Assembly: GCF_000009945.1 (NCBI RefSeq)
Contig: NC_007899.1
Coordinates: 496,001 to 560,000 of the forward strand
Source: Chlamydia felis Fe/C-56
GTDB taxonomy: Bacteria > Chlamydiota > Chlamydiia > Chlamydiales > Chlamydiaceae
Length of the DNA: 64,000 nucleotides
Reading direction: 5' to 3'
A model generated the notes under the pieces. That model was not told the DNA's origin, searched no databases, and saw only the letters and a list, made by a program, of their open reading frames with translations. Each line of letters begins with the position of its first letter. Within the stretch, counting starts at the first letter, position 1. Position numbers and translations under genes: made by a program. This document shows positions 7,741-17,895 of this stretch, piece after piece.

Positions 7741-9120
7741 ATGATTGATAAGAAGCTTTTTTTTATTGCTGAAAGGTTATCACAGTTGTCCTTCGATCTG
7801 GACGATAATAGGCCTTGTACAAGTCAGTTTATTAAAGATCTGCCTAAAGCAGATATTCACGTGCATCTCCCAGGGACTATTTCGACAGAAACAGCTTGGG
7901 AACTAGGAGTCAGAAATGGTCTTATAAAATGGGAGAACGGACGATGGATATCTCCTCCTTTGTCTAATGGAAATCCCCATAAGAGTTATTCTGAAATATT
8001 CAAAAATTTTGAGAGCATTCGCTACGAGAGGGATCCCGATCTTTCTTTGTTAAAATATGCTATTGTTTCTCGTGATTTTGCCAGCTTTGATCGGATTATG
8101 GCTACCGTACAGGGGCATAGACACCCTCCAGGAGGAATCCAAAATGAAAATGATCTTTGGCTTGTTTTGCAAAATTATTTAAAACAATGTCTAAAAGACA
8201 ATATCATTTACACTGAAGTTCAACAAAATATTCGAATAGCTTATGCAATTTATCCTTTTCTAGAACCTCAGGAAGCTCGCTTACGCCTGTACGATCTGTT
8301 TTCTAGAGCCTCTCAACTCTTCCAAAGTCAAGGAATTTATCTTCGTTTTCTCAATTGCTTTAATAAAACAGGTTCTTCTCATTTGCAACAATCTACACAA
8401 CAACGATCAGAAGAAGCCGCGCATTGGCTTGATGAAGCACAGAGTTGTTTTCCCGATCTCTTTATTGGATTGCAATCCGCAGGAGCAGAAACCTGCCCGG
8501 AGGCTGTACCAATAAAATTAACTTCAGGATATCGCCATGCATATGACAAGGGATTCGGATGCGAGGCTCATGCAGGAGAGGGAACAGGCTTTTTATATTT
8601 AAGACAAACACTGCAAGCTTTACCTGTGCAGAGAATAGCGCATGGGTTTCAAGCAATCGAACACTTGCCAACTATTCATGAAATCCAAGAGAAAAATATT
8701 ACTTTAGTTATGGCTCCAGCTATTAATCTTATACTTGGTGCTTCACTACACCAGTATGCGGGGCTAAAAAAAATAGGTAAAACGACAATTGATAGTTTTG
8801 ATAGTCATCCTTTTTTTGCATTGTTCAGGAATCATAAACTTAGCGTAACATTGAGTTCCGATAATCCCCAAATGGGGGGAACTTCTTTGCAAAATACGAT
8901 GCTGCTTTTATCTGGTCTTCCTACTGATGAAGATTTACAATTAAATTGTGTTAAATCTTCACCTCTTACCCTTAAAGAGATCATACAACTGAATATAGAG
9001 GCGATAGTTTCTTCATTTTCGGATACCAAAACAAAAGTAATCCTTTTAAATAGGATCTTTGAATATTTATCCGAATACTTATCAGAAAATGATAAGAGAG
9101 TGTTGCCGGCTTTGCGGTGA
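7741..9120 (+). CDS. add: Adenosine/AMP deaminase family protein
   Basis: A metal-dependent amidohydrolase of the adenosine/AMP deaminase superfamily, 459 residues, longer than the usual 330-350 of bacterial Add. The visible motifs are the metal-binding ADIHVHLPGT, CEAHAGEGTG with the catalytic His-x-x-Glu region, RIAHGFQAIEH, and SSDNPQMGGTS in place of the more usual S-x-(N/T)-(T/D)-D-P. The likely job is deamination of adenosine or AMP to the inosine compound that feeds GuaB. Substrate (adenosine versus AMP) is not decidable here. It starts 22 bases after guaA, and a strong terminator follows at 9262, closing the operon. Confidence 0.9.
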   Translation: MIDKKLFFIAERLSQLSFDLDDNRPCTSQFIKDLPKADIHVHLPGTISTETAWELGVRNGLIKWENGRWISPPLSNGNPHKSYSEIFKNFESIRYERDPDLSLLKYAIVSRDFASFDRIMATVQGHRHPPGGIQNENDLWLVLQNYLKQCLKDNIIYTEVQQNIRIAYAIYPFLEPQEARLRLYDLFSRASQLFQSQGIYLRFLNCFNKTGSSHLQQSTQQRSEEAAHWLDEAQSCFPDLFIGLQSAGAETCPEAVPIKLTSGYRHAYDKGFGCEAHAGEGTGFLYLRQTLQALPVQRIAHGFQAIEHLPTIHEIQEKNITLVMAPAINLILGASLHQYAGLKKIGKTTIDSFDSHPFFALFRNHKLSVTLSSDNPQMGGTSLQNTMLLLSGLPTDEDLQLNCVKSSPLTLKEIIQLNIEAIVSSFSDTKTKVILLNRIFEYLSEYLSENDKRVLPALR

Positions 9121-9261
9121 TATTAGAGGAATTTGAACGATAGTTTTTCCCGGGATAGATATTTAATGAGCTGCATTATTAAATGCTATTCGTGATGAAT
9201 ACGAGGCCGCTCATTTTTTCTATTAAGTTTTCCTCGAGTTGATGTAAGCAATAGCTTGTGC

Positions 9262-9298
9262 CTGGAGTTTGTGTATTAAACTCCAGTCTTTTTATTTT
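9262..9298 (+). terminator. Rho-independent terminator of guaBA-add
   Basis: Perfect nine-pair stem CTGGAGTTT / AAACTCCAG with a seven-base loop, followed by TCTTTTTATTTT. Confidence 0.9.
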
Positions 9299-9330
9299 GA
9301 ATTCCGAAGAGATTCTCCTTATTTACATTC

Positions 9331-10125
9331 ATGATCTCGCGTTTTTTCTCATCTCTAATTTTTTCACATAGCTTTATAAATGATCTTCCTAAGTTTGGCA
9401 TGGGGAATGGTTATTTGGAATCTTTAGCTGAGAGGGTGGATAGACTACTTCAATTTCGGAACGGATCTAGTGTTTTATATATTGATAGGATGAACACAAG
9501 AGGACAACTTGTCTATGTGAACATTCAGATCCCTTTGTTTTTTGAAGAAAGGATAAGAACTATTCTTCTCTATTTATTGCTTATTCCTGTTATCGTTATG
9601 TTGGTTATTAAAATTATTGCTCGTATAGCTCTGTATTATAAATACGGGGGATGGGAAAGGTGGTCCGAACAAACAGATATCTTACATGATTCTCCGCAGA
9701 CACCAAGTGCTAAGCCTCCCATATTCACCGAAACTCAACTCAAAAACATAGATTTTCATCTTCCTCCACTGGACCAGGAGAGTTTTGATCGAATTTTAGA
9801 GGAACATCAGCGTCTTAGAAGAGCTAGGAGCATCAAATCTAAAGTGGATGGCCGTAGTGATATCTTAGGGGAGAAAGATGATATTTTTTTCACACACCCT
9901 GATTTTTCTCGCTTAGAATTTCAGTCTGTTGGACCTGCTAGAATCAATAATTCGGTCGGGTATTCTTCTCAGGAGTGGGCGGATCTAATCGTTCGAGATT
10001 ACTTGACTTCTCAAAAAGAGGAGTTATCCCAGTTGCGAGGATTTAATCATCCGTGGACTATCGGTATTCGCCGGATACGCACAGATCCCGTGGGTAATCG
10101 TGTTTTGATTATTCGAGAGTGTTGA
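9331..10125 (+). CDS. Chlamydia-specific membrane protein (DUF648-like), copy 1
   Basis: A 264-residue protein of unknown function, paralogous to the next gene. The layout is a short N-terminal head, LAERVDRLLQF (about residues 32-42), one strong hydrophobic segment at about 73-100 (ILLYLLLIPVIVMLVIKIIA), then a soluble C-terminal domain. The arrangement of head, self-contained TM segment and C-terminal domain resembles the proteins at 35944, 40183 and 41998, which I take (from memory) to be the chlamydial DUF648 family; the link of this pair to them is weaker. A role in the inclusion or bacterial membrane is inference. Confidence 0.6.
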   Translation: MISRFFSSLIFSHSFINDLPKFGMGNGYLESLAERVDRLLQFRNGSSVLYIDRMNTRGQLVYVNIQIPLFFEERIRTILLYLLLIPVIVMLVIKIIARIALYYKYGGWERWSEQTDILHDSPQTPSAKPPIFTETQLKNIDFHLPPLDQESFDRILEEHQRLRRARSIKSKVDGRSDILGEKDDIFFTHPDFSRLEFQSVGPARINNSVGYSSQEWADLIVRDYLTSQKEELSQLRGFNHPWTIGIRRIRTDPVGNRVLIIREC

Positions 10126-10259
10126 GATTTTTAAAAATATTGTCCGGAATTCTTATAATTCTTTGATCAAAAGATGATTTTCACCTTAGAAAATTATTAA
10201 TCTTAAATACAATAAATACTAAAGTTATGATCTTTTTTGTTTATAAATAGTGTGGGATA

Positions 10260-11144
10260 ATGAGCGTTAGTTTTTTCACTCCTCTGGGGTTTTCTCAACA
10301 GTGTTTGGGGGAAATAGCTCAAGCTGGTCAAACTGTGTTTCTAGAAAGGCTAGCTGGATATCTGGACATGTTGTTTATACAAAGATCCGATGGCCTAAAA
10401 ATTAAAGCTTTAGGGCATAATAAACGATTATTAGCTGAGAGGGTTAAGAAGGTTGATTCTTTAGTCTCTCTGTATTTGAAAGTACTTCTAGTGCTTCTCA
10501 TTGTTCCGATAATCATTGCACTAGTATTAAAGATTATCGTGAGACTGTGTTTGTGTATAAAATATTCGGGAGGTATTCAGGAGGTACAGGAGGTAGTAGT
10601 TCCTATCGTTGAAGAGACAGATGTTGTTGGAGAGGCAACTGTATTTCCATCCCGTCTTCTTTCTCGAGAAAAAATTGTAGAGAAATTTGTAACTCTGCCT
10701 AAATTATCTGAGGTACAGAGAGATCTTCTGATTAAGTCTATTGAACTACTCTATTCTCGAGGTTGTGCAACCCCAAAAGATTATGCAGATAGAGGTATTC
10801 TTGTCCGATATATGCATACATATACTTCTCCTATCATATTTGAGTTAATAGGAATTCCGGGGATCACATGTACTTATTGCCCTGATTATCTACGCGAAGA
10901 AAATAGAGGCCGAAATATTGTTAGATCATCGGACAGGGCTATTTTTGTTTGTGAAGAAAGGAGAGATCTAACTTCCAAGTTCCTAGAGTCTAGATCCATC
11001 ACAATGGATACAACACAGGAAGAAGTTGAAGAACTTCTAAAAGAAAAGAGAAAATCCGAACCTTTATTGGGAATTTTTAGAGTAGAGACCTTCTTTATTA
11101 AGGGACAACCCGTTGGGGTCTTGCTTGCGAAGAAATTCGATTAA
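10260..11144 (+). CDS. Chlamydia-specific membrane protein (DUF648-like), copy 2
   Basis: A 294-residue protein of unknown function. Residues about 24-35 (LERLAGYLDMLF) and the hydrophobic segment at about 78-102 (VLLVLLIVPIIIALVLKIIV) align with the preceding gene; the two are tandem paralogues with diverged C termini. The C-terminal part has a Cys pair (TCTYC, about residue 200) and ends with a short conserved-looking strand GVLLAKKF. The ATG at 10260 follows GTGGGA. Possibly an inclusion membrane or type III effector protein, on membrane topology only. Confidence 0.6.
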   Translation: MSVSFFTPLGFSQQCLGEIAQAGQTVFLERLAGYLDMLFIQRSDGLKIKALGHNKRLLAERVKKVDSLVSLYLKVLLVLLIVPIIIALVLKIIVRLCLCIKYSGGIQEVQEVVVPIVEETDVVGEATVFPSRLLSREKIVEKFVTLPKLSEVQRDLLIKSIELLYSRGCATPKDYADRGILVRYMHTYTSPIIFELIGIPGITCTYCPDYLREENRGRNIVRSSDRAIFVCEERRDLTSKFLESRSITMDTTQEEVEELLKEKRKSEPLLGIFRVETFFIKGQPVGVLLAKKFD

Positions 11145-11260
11145 GAGATTACCCCAGTTGTCAATTTTCTAGGATGCTTTTCAAGTCCCTGCTTGATTGA
11201 TTGCTTAAAGTAGGGTAAAACATATCGTGCAATCTTCAAATTTTCATAGCTTTATTGGGA

Positions 11261-11284
11261 TTAATCCGTGTCTAAACGGATTAA
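11261..11284. terminator. Nine-pair hairpin between 10260 and 11356 genes
   Basis: TTAATCCGT, six-base loop, ACGGATTAA. There is no clean U-run after it, so it may be a weak terminator of the upstream gene or a leader structure. Confidence 0.4.
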
Positions 11285-11355
11285 TTAATAGAATTATCGT
11301 TTGAAAATTAAATATTCTGAAAAAACTATCAACACTTCTTTTGAGAGAACAGAGC

Positions 11356-12231
11356 ATGAAAAAAACAAAAATAGTGATTACTTTATCGTGTGCTCTGTTG
11401 ATTGGAGCAATTTGTATTTTTTCTACACTCAAACCTGCTGTAACTTGTATGAACGATTCGCGATCTCTAGTAGAAGAGGTCAAGGCTTTTACCCTTGCGG
11501 GGGACAGTTCATTTCAAAATCCTGTGTCTGAACTGCTTGATGAGTTAAATGCTACTTCTTTTATCTCGCGTGAGGGGACTGATGCAGACCAACGGCCAAT
11601 TTTTGTGAATGCTCAGGCAGATTTTGAAAGGGCGATTGTATATTGGCTTAAGTGTAATCGGGTTATAAGTTGTGTATGTCTTATTCATACTCCTTCTCCT
11701 GCAACGCCTTTGTGTACGAATGGGGAGATTTCTAGGGGACTTGTAGATTCTGAAGTTCAGAATGATATAGAACGATTGCTGACAGTAAAAAAACGCCCCG
11801 ATATTATTCGCGAGTATTTGCAGAATGGCGGCACTCTTTTTACAATATACCCTAAGAAAGGGCGTGAGTTGCGTTCCATAGAGCAGCTAGAAGTTTTGGA
11901 TCATCTAATACAAAGATATTCTCTTCATTTGCATGCGATTGAGCTCAATTCTGACACAATTCCTCAAGATTTAATAGGGGCCACGTACCTTATTACGTTT
12001 GCGGACTTATCTACCTATGTTCTGTCTTTAAGAAGCTATCAAGCTAATTCTCCTATTAATGATAAATGGGCTATTTGGTTTGGGTCTATTGAGGATTCTA
12101 TTGTAGCAGAGCGTCTTCGAACAGTGGTCTCATTTCTAAGAGATCATGGATTTTCCCTAGATAATCTCTGCTTAGTTCCATGTGATAAAAAAGAACCTAG
12201 CCGGGAAAATTTAAGGGGGAGTAAAGCTTGA
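11356..12231 (+). CDS. Hypothetical exported or membrane-anchored protein
   Basis: A 291-residue protein I do not recognise. I prefer the ATG at 11356 (GAGAG ribosome site; MKKTKIVITLSCALLIGAICIF is a good signal sequence or anchor) to the TTG 15 bases upstream. No lipobox is seen. The mature part is mixed alpha/beta in look, with Cys residues in the front third (VISCVCLIHTPS) and near the end. A repeated pattern of short hydrophobic strands (LFTIYPKKGR, YLITFADLS, WAIWFGSIED) suggests a globular domain. It is convergent with prsA. Function unknown. Confidence 0.6.
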   Translation: MKKTKIVITLSCALLIGAICIFSTLKPAVTCMNDSRSLVEEVKAFTLAGDSSFQNPVSELLDELNATSFISREGTDADQRPIFVNAQADFERAIVYWLKCNRVISCVCLIHTPSPATPLCTNGEISRGLVDSEVQNDIERLLTVKKRPDIIREYLQNGGTLFTIYPKKGRELRSIEQLEVLDHLIQRYSLHLHAIELNSDTIPQDLIGATYLITFADLSTYVLSLRSYQANSPINDKWAIWFGSIEDSIVAERLRTVVSFLRDHGFSLDNLCLVPCDKKEPSRENLRGSKA

Positions 12232-12334
12232 CTTCTTAAACTTACCGCTGGGGTTTAGGGCATTTATATAAGGTCTGATAATATTCATTATGTTGCATGA
12301 ATAGTGGAGTCTTTAGATCCTAAAGACATCTCAA

Positions 12335-13240
12335 TCAGAAAGATACCGTTTCTCTAATTGCTGAAGCGATCATTGGAGCTGTTGATAAAGTCTTTATGCA
12401 TTTTGAAACACTTTGTAAGTGTATCGTATCAGTAACAAAAAGACTCTCTAAAGCGCTTGCCTCAATTTTTTGTATAGCGTCACCAACAAAAAGACCATGA
12501 GTCACCGTAGCAATAATTTTTTTTGCTCCTTTTTGCTTACATAAATTTGCAGCTTCAACCAGCGTATTTGCTGTTGAGCATAAATCATCAATAATTACGA
12601 CGTTTTTATCCTGCACGTCTCCTATTAATTTCATGCGTACTTCGAACGAATTTAGACGTTCTTTTTTAATCACAGCCAGTGCGGTATCTAACATCCTTGC
12701 CGTCCTTTCTGCGATTTTAATACTCCCTATATCGGGAGCCACCACAAGGCAGTCTTGGCTTATATAGCTTTTTATAGTGTCTATAAAAAGCTGTTGGCAG
12801 TGCAAGTGATCCACATGTGTTTCGTAGAAGCCTTCTATTTGATCAGCATGCAAATCAAATGTGATAAGGTTTGTAATACCTGCTGTAGTGAGTACATTAG
12901 CTACAAGCTTGGCTGTAATAGGTACCCCAGTCTTATTTCTTCGATCTTGGCGGCAATAGCCAAGATAAGGAATAATTGCTGTGATACTCTTTGCGGAAGA
13001 TCTCTTCACGGCATCGGCAATAATAAGCAATTCGAATAAGTAATGGTTTGGTTGACCTACAATCGATTGCAATATAAAAACATCACGCCCTCGAACATCT
13101 TCTAAAACTTTAACGTGAGTTTCTCCGTCAGGAAACTGATTCAACTCCATATGTCCAAGTTTTATTTTCAGCTCAGAACAAACATTTTGAGCTAATATTA
13201 CGTTAGAAGAACCTGACAATAAAATAGGTTGTTTATTCAT
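12335..13240 (-). CDS. prsA: Ribose-phosphate pyrophosphokinase (PRPP synthase)
   Basis: Makes PRPP from ribose 5-phosphate and ATP. The 301-residue protein has the N-terminal motif LNQFPDGETHVKV, the dimer and ATP region IPYLGYCRQDRR, and the PRPP-binding loop VVIIDDLCSTANTL, in which the usual D-D-x-x-x-T-(A/G)-(G/N)-T pattern holds. It is the last gene of the trp operon; its ATG overlaps the kynU stop by four bases (ATGA). In this setting it supplies PRPP to TrpD, as described for the C. caviae-type operon. Confidence 0.93.
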   Translation of the reverse strand: MNKQPILLSGSSNVILAQNVCSELKIKLGHMELNQFPDGETHVKVLEDVRGRDVFILQSIVGQPNHYLFELLIIADAVKRSSAKSITAIIPYLGYCRQDRRNKTGVPITAKLVANVLTTAGITNLITFDLHADQIEGFYETHVDHLHCQQLFIDTIKSYISQDCLVVAPDIGSIKIAERTARMLDTALAVIKKERLNSFEVRMKLIGDVQDKNVVIIDDLCSTANTLVEAANLCKQKGAKKIIATVTHGLFVGDAIQKIEASALESLFVTDTIHLQSVSKCIKTLSTAPMIASAIRETVSF

Positions 13241-14514
13241 AATTTTATCTCTAAAACTTCAAGTAACTTACAGGTAAATTGGTAGATTTCACTGAAAGTA
13301 TTATAAAGAGGTGTTGGTGTTACTCTAATGATATCTGGTGGTCGCGAGTCACAAGTTATCCTTTGAGCTTCCAGTTTTTGTAAAACCTCTTCGCTATGTT
13401 GTTGAATGCGAACAGACAGCTGACTCCCCCGCAACTCCGGGTCTCTTGGAGTGATAATTTCAAAATACGAAGAAGGAGCTAACTCGAGTAATTCTAATAG
13501 GAAAGCTGTCATCTGTTTTGATTTGTTTCTTACCCTCTCCATACCGGCTTCTTCAAAAACTTCCAGGGTTGCAAGAAGAGGCATGAGAGATAATATAGAA
13601 GGAGTACTCACCTGCCAGCTATAAGCACCGCCGTAAGGAACAAACTCTGGTTGTAGTTGCATTTGAAAACGTGTTTCAGGATCATTTCCCCACCACCCAC
13701 TGAAACGCGGAAGTTGTTCATCATGATGGGATTTGTGAACATAAGCAATACCCGGTCCTCCCGGTCCTCCACAAAGGTATTTATAGGAACATCCCAAAGC
13801 AAAATCCACTCCCCATTCGTGGAGTTTAAGAGGAATATTTCCTGCAGCATGTGCTAAGTCGCAACCAACTATGCATCCTTTTTCTTTTGCTAAGTGTGTG
13901 ATGGCTTCTACTTCCAGAACTTGTCCTGTTAAAAAGTTGACACAGTTCATAAATACAAGGGCTATAGATTCACCCTGTTCTTTCAAAATCTGTTGAAAAT
14001 CTTCATAACGAAGTAAATCTTCATCTGCGCGGGGCTTCAAAATAATTAAAGCTTCGTCAGGATTTCTCCCATGAAAACTCAGATGGCTTTTTATCGCATA
14101 TAAATCAGAAGGAAATGTGGGACCTTCGATTAATATTTTATATCTTGTGTCGGTTGGTCGGTAAAACGAAACCAGCAACAAATGTAAGTTCATAGTGAGG
14201 CTATTCATTACGATGACTTCCTCATATTCCGCGCCTAAAATCTTGGAAAGAGGTTGTCTTAAAGGCCTATCAAAAGAACGATACCAGTTTCCTGTCCCCT
14301 CAAACCATCCATTCACTCCTACGTCTGACCAGCATTGCAATAGTTCTTCTATTTTCGTAAAAGCGCTTACTGCTGGAAGACCTAAAGAATTATTACAGAA
14401 ATAAATAGCATTGGGATCTTTCGGCAGGGAAAAACGTGCTCTCAAATGTTTCAGACAATCCTGTTCGTCCAATTGCGTGGCTTTTTTCTGATAATTTTTT
14501 AAAATTTCATTCAT
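13237..14514 (-). CDS. kynU: Kynureninase
   Basis: A PLP-dependent enzyme that cleaves kynurenine to anthranilate and alanine. The 425-residue protein has the family's FCNNSLGLP N-terminal motif, DLAHAAGNIPL (cofactor Asp and Ala-His), and the Schiff-base lysine in CSYKYLCGGPGG. In this operon it stands in for the missing TrpE/TrpG: anthranilate comes from host-made kynurenine instead of chorismate. It starts 11 bases after the trpA stop, and its own stop overlaps prsA by four bases. Confidence 0.95.
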   Translation of the reverse strand: MNEILKNYQKKATQLDEQDCLKHLRARFSLPKDPNAIYFCNNSLGLPAVSAFTKIEELLQCWSDVGVNGWFEGTGNWYRSFDRPLRQPLSKILGAEYEEVIVMNSLTMNLHLLLVSFYRPTDTRYKILIEGPTFPSDLYAIKSHLSFHGRNPDEALIILKPRADEDLLRYEDFQQILKEQGESIALVFMNCVNFLTGQVLEVEAITHLAKEKGCIVGCDLAHAAGNIPLKLHEWGVDFALGCSYKYLCGGPGGPGIAYVHKSHHDEQLPRFSGWWGNDPETRFQMQLQPEFVPYGGAYSWQVSTPSILSLMPLLATLEVFEEAGMERVRNKSKQMTAFLLELLELAPSSYFEIITPRDPELRGSQLSVRIQQHSEEVLQKLEAQRITCDSRPPDIIRVTPTPLYNTFSEIYQFTCKLLEVLEIKL

Positions 14515-14525
14515 TTTTGCTTCTC

Positions 14526-15299
14526 TTACTGGCGGGGATCTATGGATTGAGCAAATGTTGTAAGTTCTTCAGGAGATATTTTCTTTTCTAATTTCTCCAC
14601 AAAAGCGGAACCTACAACAAAGCCATCAGCATGTTCTAAAGCTGCTATAGCACTAGCTCGGTTAGCTATTCCAAATCCAGCAACAATCGGAATTTGAAAA
14701 TATCGACGTAATCTCGCTATTTGTGTAGAAAAATCATCAGAGAGTTTGCTTCTTATTCCTGTAGTTCCTTTATGAGAAACATAATAGAGAAAACCTTTTG
14801 CTAACTTACTGATTTGTAATAATCGTTCTTCCTGGGTAGAAGGTGTGACTAATAATATGGGGAACAACTTAGCTTCCATTAAAGCTTGAAAGAAGGATTC
14901 TGATTCATTTGCATTCCTAGGAATGGGTAGGTCTACAGTTAAAACAGCATCAAATCCTGCGGCTTTTAACTGATGCAAATATTGGGGGCCTTTTTGCAAA
15001 AGCGGATTATAATAGCTAAATAACACCAAAGGAATGTCAGAAGTTTGACGCAAAGCTTTTGCGATTTCTAAAATGGTAGTAGAGTCGGTCTTTTCTTTTA
15101 ATGCTCTTGTGTGAGCTTTTTGGATTATAGGACCGTCTGCAACAGGATCTGAAAAAGGGAAGCCTATTTCTAAGATGTCAACACCTCCCCGAAGTAAAGC
15201 GTGAGCACATGCAACGCTGTAGTCAAATCCGCCATCCCCTCCTGTCAAATATCCAATGAAGGGTTTTGTATTTTTAAATGCTGTTTCAATTCTATTCAT
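14526..15299 (-). CDS. trpA: Tryptophan synthase alpha chain
   Basis: Cleaves indole-3-glycerol phosphate to indole and glyceraldehyde 3-phosphate and passes indole to TrpB. The 257-residue protein keeps the catalytic Glu in [15 protein letters not shown] and the second acid in the [10 protein letters not shown] segment; the phosphate-site glycines appear in VAGFGI and GFVVGSAFV. It looks intact, unlike the TrpA of many C. trachomatis strains, which lacks this activity. The start overlaps the trpB stop by eight bases. Confidence 0.95.
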   Translation of the reverse strand: MNRIETAFKNTKPFIGYLTGGDGGFDYSVACAHALLRGGVDILEIGFPFSDPVADGPIIQKAHTRALKEKTDSTTILEIAKALRQTSDIPLVLFSYYNPLLQKGPQYLHQLKAAGFDAVLTVDLPIPRNANESESFFQALMEAKLFPILLVTPSTQEERLLQISKLAKGFLYYVSHKGTTGIRSKLSDDFSTQIARLRRYFQIPIVAGFGIANRASAIAALEHADGFVVGSAFVEKLEKKISPEELTTFAQSIDPRQ

Positions 15300-16467
15300 T
15301 GTTACCAGCCTCTATTAGATTGCTTATTTGCTCTAAATCTTTATCCCCTCTTCCGGATAGATTAACGACAACAACGCTCTCTTTTGGAAGAGTAGGAGCC
15401 ATTTTAATCAATCCTGCAAGAGCATGAGATGATTCTAGAGCTGGAATAATGCCTTCGAGTCGTGAAAGAAGAAAGAAAGCTTCTAAAGCAGCTTTGTCTG
15501 TTGCTACGGTATAGGAAGCTCTTCCAGACTCGTATAATACTGCGTGATCGGGACCTACTGCAGGATAATCTAAACCTGCAGAAATAGAGTGAGTGGGTAA
15601 AACCTGCCCCTCGTTATCTTGTAAAAGGTAGGAGTAAAATCCGTGTAAAACTCCGGGACGACCTGTGGCAAATCGAGCAGCGTGATGACCCGATTCAACC
15701 CCTAATCCTCCTGCCTCAACTCCAACCAGTTTAACGCGTGTATCGGGAATAAAATGATGGAAGAACCCAATAGCATTTGATCCACCTCCAACACAAGCAA
15801 TAAGAAGATCGGGAGAGCAGCCTATTTCATGCAGCTGAGATTTCACCTCTAAACTTATTATCGATTGGAAGCTGCGCACGATCTCGGGATAAGGACTGGG
15901 TCCGAGAGCAGATCCTAAGCAATAATGCGTAGATTCATAATTTTTGGACCAATCTCTAAGAGCTTCGTTAACAGCATCTTTTAGGGTTTGGGAGCCCTGG
16001 TCAACGGAAATAACTTCCGCGCCTAATAAGCTTATTTTGTCTACATTGGGTTTCTGTCTTTCAATATCTTTAGTACCCATATAAATGACACATTCGAGAC
16101 CTAAGTAGGCACAAGCAGTTGCTGTTGCAACTCCGTGTTGCCCAGCTCCTGTCTCTGCAATAATTCGTGTTTTTCCTAGATGTTTAGCAAGTAAACATTG
16201 ACCTAGAGCATTATTAATTTTATGAGCTCCAGTGTGTAAAAGATCCTCTCTTTTTAGGAAGACACGCGGTCCATGGATTGCTTTGGCAAAGTTTTTAATT
16301 TCGGTTAGCGGTGTCGGTCTTCCTGCATAATTTTTTAAAACCGAATCCAACTCATTTTTAAAGTCACTTTGATCTCGTAGGGACTCCCAGCTATTGCTTA
16401 AATCTTGAATAGGAGCCATCAATATTTCTGGCATAAATTGCCCACCAAATGGGTAAGGATGTTTCAT
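15292..16467 (-). CDS. trpB: Tryptophan synthase beta chain
   Basis: PLP enzyme that joins indole and serine to tryptophan. The 391-residue protein shows the PLP lysine motif [13 protein letters not shown], the glycine loop ETGAGQHG, the phosphate-binding [11 protein letters not shown] and the C-terminal LSGRGDKDL. It overlaps trpF by four bases (ATGA at 16464-16467) and trpA by eight, so translation is likely coupled. A second, ruined trpB lies at 35390-35755. Confidence 0.97.
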   Translation of the reverse strand: MKHPYPFGGQFMPEILMAPIQDLSNSWESLRDQSDFKNELDSVLKNYAGRPTPLTEIKNFAKAIHGPRVFLKREDLLHTGAHKINNALGQCLLAKHLGKTRIIAETGAGQHGVATATACAYLGLECVIYMGTKDIERQKPNVDKISLLGAEVISVDQGSQTLKDAVNEALRDWSKNYESTHYCLGSALGPSPYPEIVRSFQSIISLEVKSQLHEIGCSPDLLIACVGGGSNAIGFFHHFIPDTRVKLVGVEAGGLGVESGHHAARFATGRPGVLHGFYSYLLQDNEGQVLPTHSISAGLDYPAVGPDHAVLYESGRASYTVATDKAALEAFFLLSRLEGIIPALESSHALAGLIKMAPTLPKESVVVVNLSGRGDKDLEQISNLIEAGNNE

Positions 16468-17084
16468 ATTTTCTCCCCTAAAATTTTTGCAGACTGGATG
16501 AAAGCTTTGAGTAAATCTGGATCTTTTCTTGTCTTATTTGGGAATTCTACACCTGTAGCAACATCAACCCCATTAGGGTGCAAAGTGGCAATGGCTTCTT
16601 CTATATTTGCAGGGTTTAATCCCCCAGCTAGCATCCAAAAGGTATCTCTTGGTGACGAGAAAGCTTTCCAGTTAAATTGTTTGCCGGTTCCCCCTTTTTC
16701 AGTGTCGTATAAAGGAATGACTTTAGGAGGCAAAGATTGTGGGTGACAAACATCTCCATTTTCTCGGACAGAAATTGCGTAAATGATGGAATAATCTCTT
16801 AAGAGCTTTTCCAGAGATCCCGAAGGAAAAGAGTTGTGTAATTGAACGGTCTTGATTCCTGTTTGCTCGCAGATAGCAATAATCTGGTCTGTAGTTTGTT
16901 CCACAAACACACCTACAGGCTCAGCACCCAGGCGTTTTGTTGTGTTAGTAATGCTTTTTGCCATGGATAACGAGGTCTTGCGTTTTGATTTCTCAGCAAA
17001 GATCATTCCAATATAATCTGCCCCTAAAAGAGCGGCATATTCCGCGTCCTCAGGATGTGTAACTCCACAAATTTTAACTTTCAT
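16464..17084 (-). CDS. trpF: Phosphoribosylanthranilate isomerase
   Basis: Isomerises phosphoribosylanthranilate to the ribulose derivative. A small single-domain TIM barrel of 206 residues: [14 protein letters not shown] with the catalytic Cys7, [21 protein letters not shown] and the GVDVATGVE phosphate site with its conserved Asp. A separate trpF gene (not fused to trpC) overlaps trpC by 11 bases and trpB by four. Confidence 0.95.
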   Translation of the reverse strand: MKVKICGVTHPEDAEYAALLGADYIGMIFAEKSKRKTSLSMAKSITNTTKRLGAEPVGVFVEQTTDQIIAICEQTGIKTVQLHNSFPSGSLEKLLRDYSIIYAISVRENGDVCHPQSLPPKVIPLYDTEKGGTGKQFNWKAFSSPRDTFWMLAGGLNPANIEEAIATLHPNGVDVATGVEFPNKTRKDPDLLKAFIQSAKILGEKI

Positions 17085-17895
17085 TTTCTTCCCCTTTCAT
17101 TTGTTTAATTAACAAAGCAGGGTCTTTAGATCGCACAAGAGCTTCTCCGACCAAAACGGCGTCAAATCCAAGCTCACGCATCCGTTTGGCTTGTATAGGG
17201 TGATGGATTCCTGATTCAGCTACGGTAATGATCTGAGGAGGGATAAAGGGTTTTAGGCTCTCTGATAGATTGAGATCGATTTCAAAAGTTTTAAGATTAC
17301 GGTGGTTAATGCCAATAATGGAAGCTTCTGCTTCTAAAGCTAATTCAAGTTCTGAAAAGTCATGAATTTCGGTTAAAACTTCTAAACCTAATCTATGCGC
17401 TTCTTGTATGAGAAATTTTAAATTTTCTCCAACAACGCTCACGATTAAAAGAACTGCGTTTGCTCCGAAGAAAATAGCTTCCGCTAGTTGTAAAGGATCT
17501 AGGATAAAATCTTTTCTTAATACAGAAACATGAGAGTATTGTGATTGGAGTTTTTGGCTTACCTGTTGCATATCTAGAAAAGATCCACCGAAGCCTCGGG
17601 TGTCAGTAAGAACTGAAATAGCAGCAGCCCCCCCGCAACAATATTTTAATGCAAGATCTGCTGGATTATCTATGCATCCAATCTTTCCACGTGTTGGAGA
17701 TTGTCTTTTTATTTCGCCAATAATGGATAAACCCGGTCCTTTTAGGGCTGTGGCAAAATGCTCTCTTCGTAAATGATTTTGGTTTAGAATTTGACTCAGA
17801 TAATGATCCGGCTGTGTGCAAACTTCTTCTTTGAGCCGTTCTACTTCTTGTTTTTTATAAGCAACGATGTTTGCTAAATGATGAGCTAATTGCAT
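17074..17895 (-). CDS. trpC: Indole-3-glycerol phosphate synthase
   Basis: Closes the indole ring by decarboxylation. I take the ATG at 17895 (MQLAHHLANIVAYKK, GAGGGG ribosome site inside trpD), giving 273 residues, and not the longer frame to 18030. Motifs: IGEIKRQSPTRG, SVLTDTRGFGGS, VLRKDFILD (catalytic Lys and Glu region), IGINHRNLKTFEID, VAESGI and LVGEAL. It overlaps trpD by ten bases and trpF by eleven. Confidence 0.95.
   Translation of the reverse strand: MQLAHHLANIVAYKKQEVERLKEEVCTQPDHYLSQILNQNHLRREHFATALKGPGLSIIGEIKRQSPTRGKIGCIDNPADLALKYCCGGAAAISVLTDTRGFGGSFLDMQQVSQKLQSQYSHVSVLRKDFILDPLQLAEAIFFGANAVLLIVSVVGENLKFLIQEAHRLGLEVLTEIHDFSELELALEAEASIIGINHRNLKTFEIDLNLSESLKPFIPPQIITVAESGIHHPIQAKRMRELGFDAVLVGEALVRSKDPALLIKQMKGEENES

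Noticed and set aside
12309..12327. Terminator of the trp operon (GTCTTTA / TAAAGAC hairpin)
   Set aside because: The stem is AT-rich with seven pairs and no U-tract follows on the minus strand; too weak to call.
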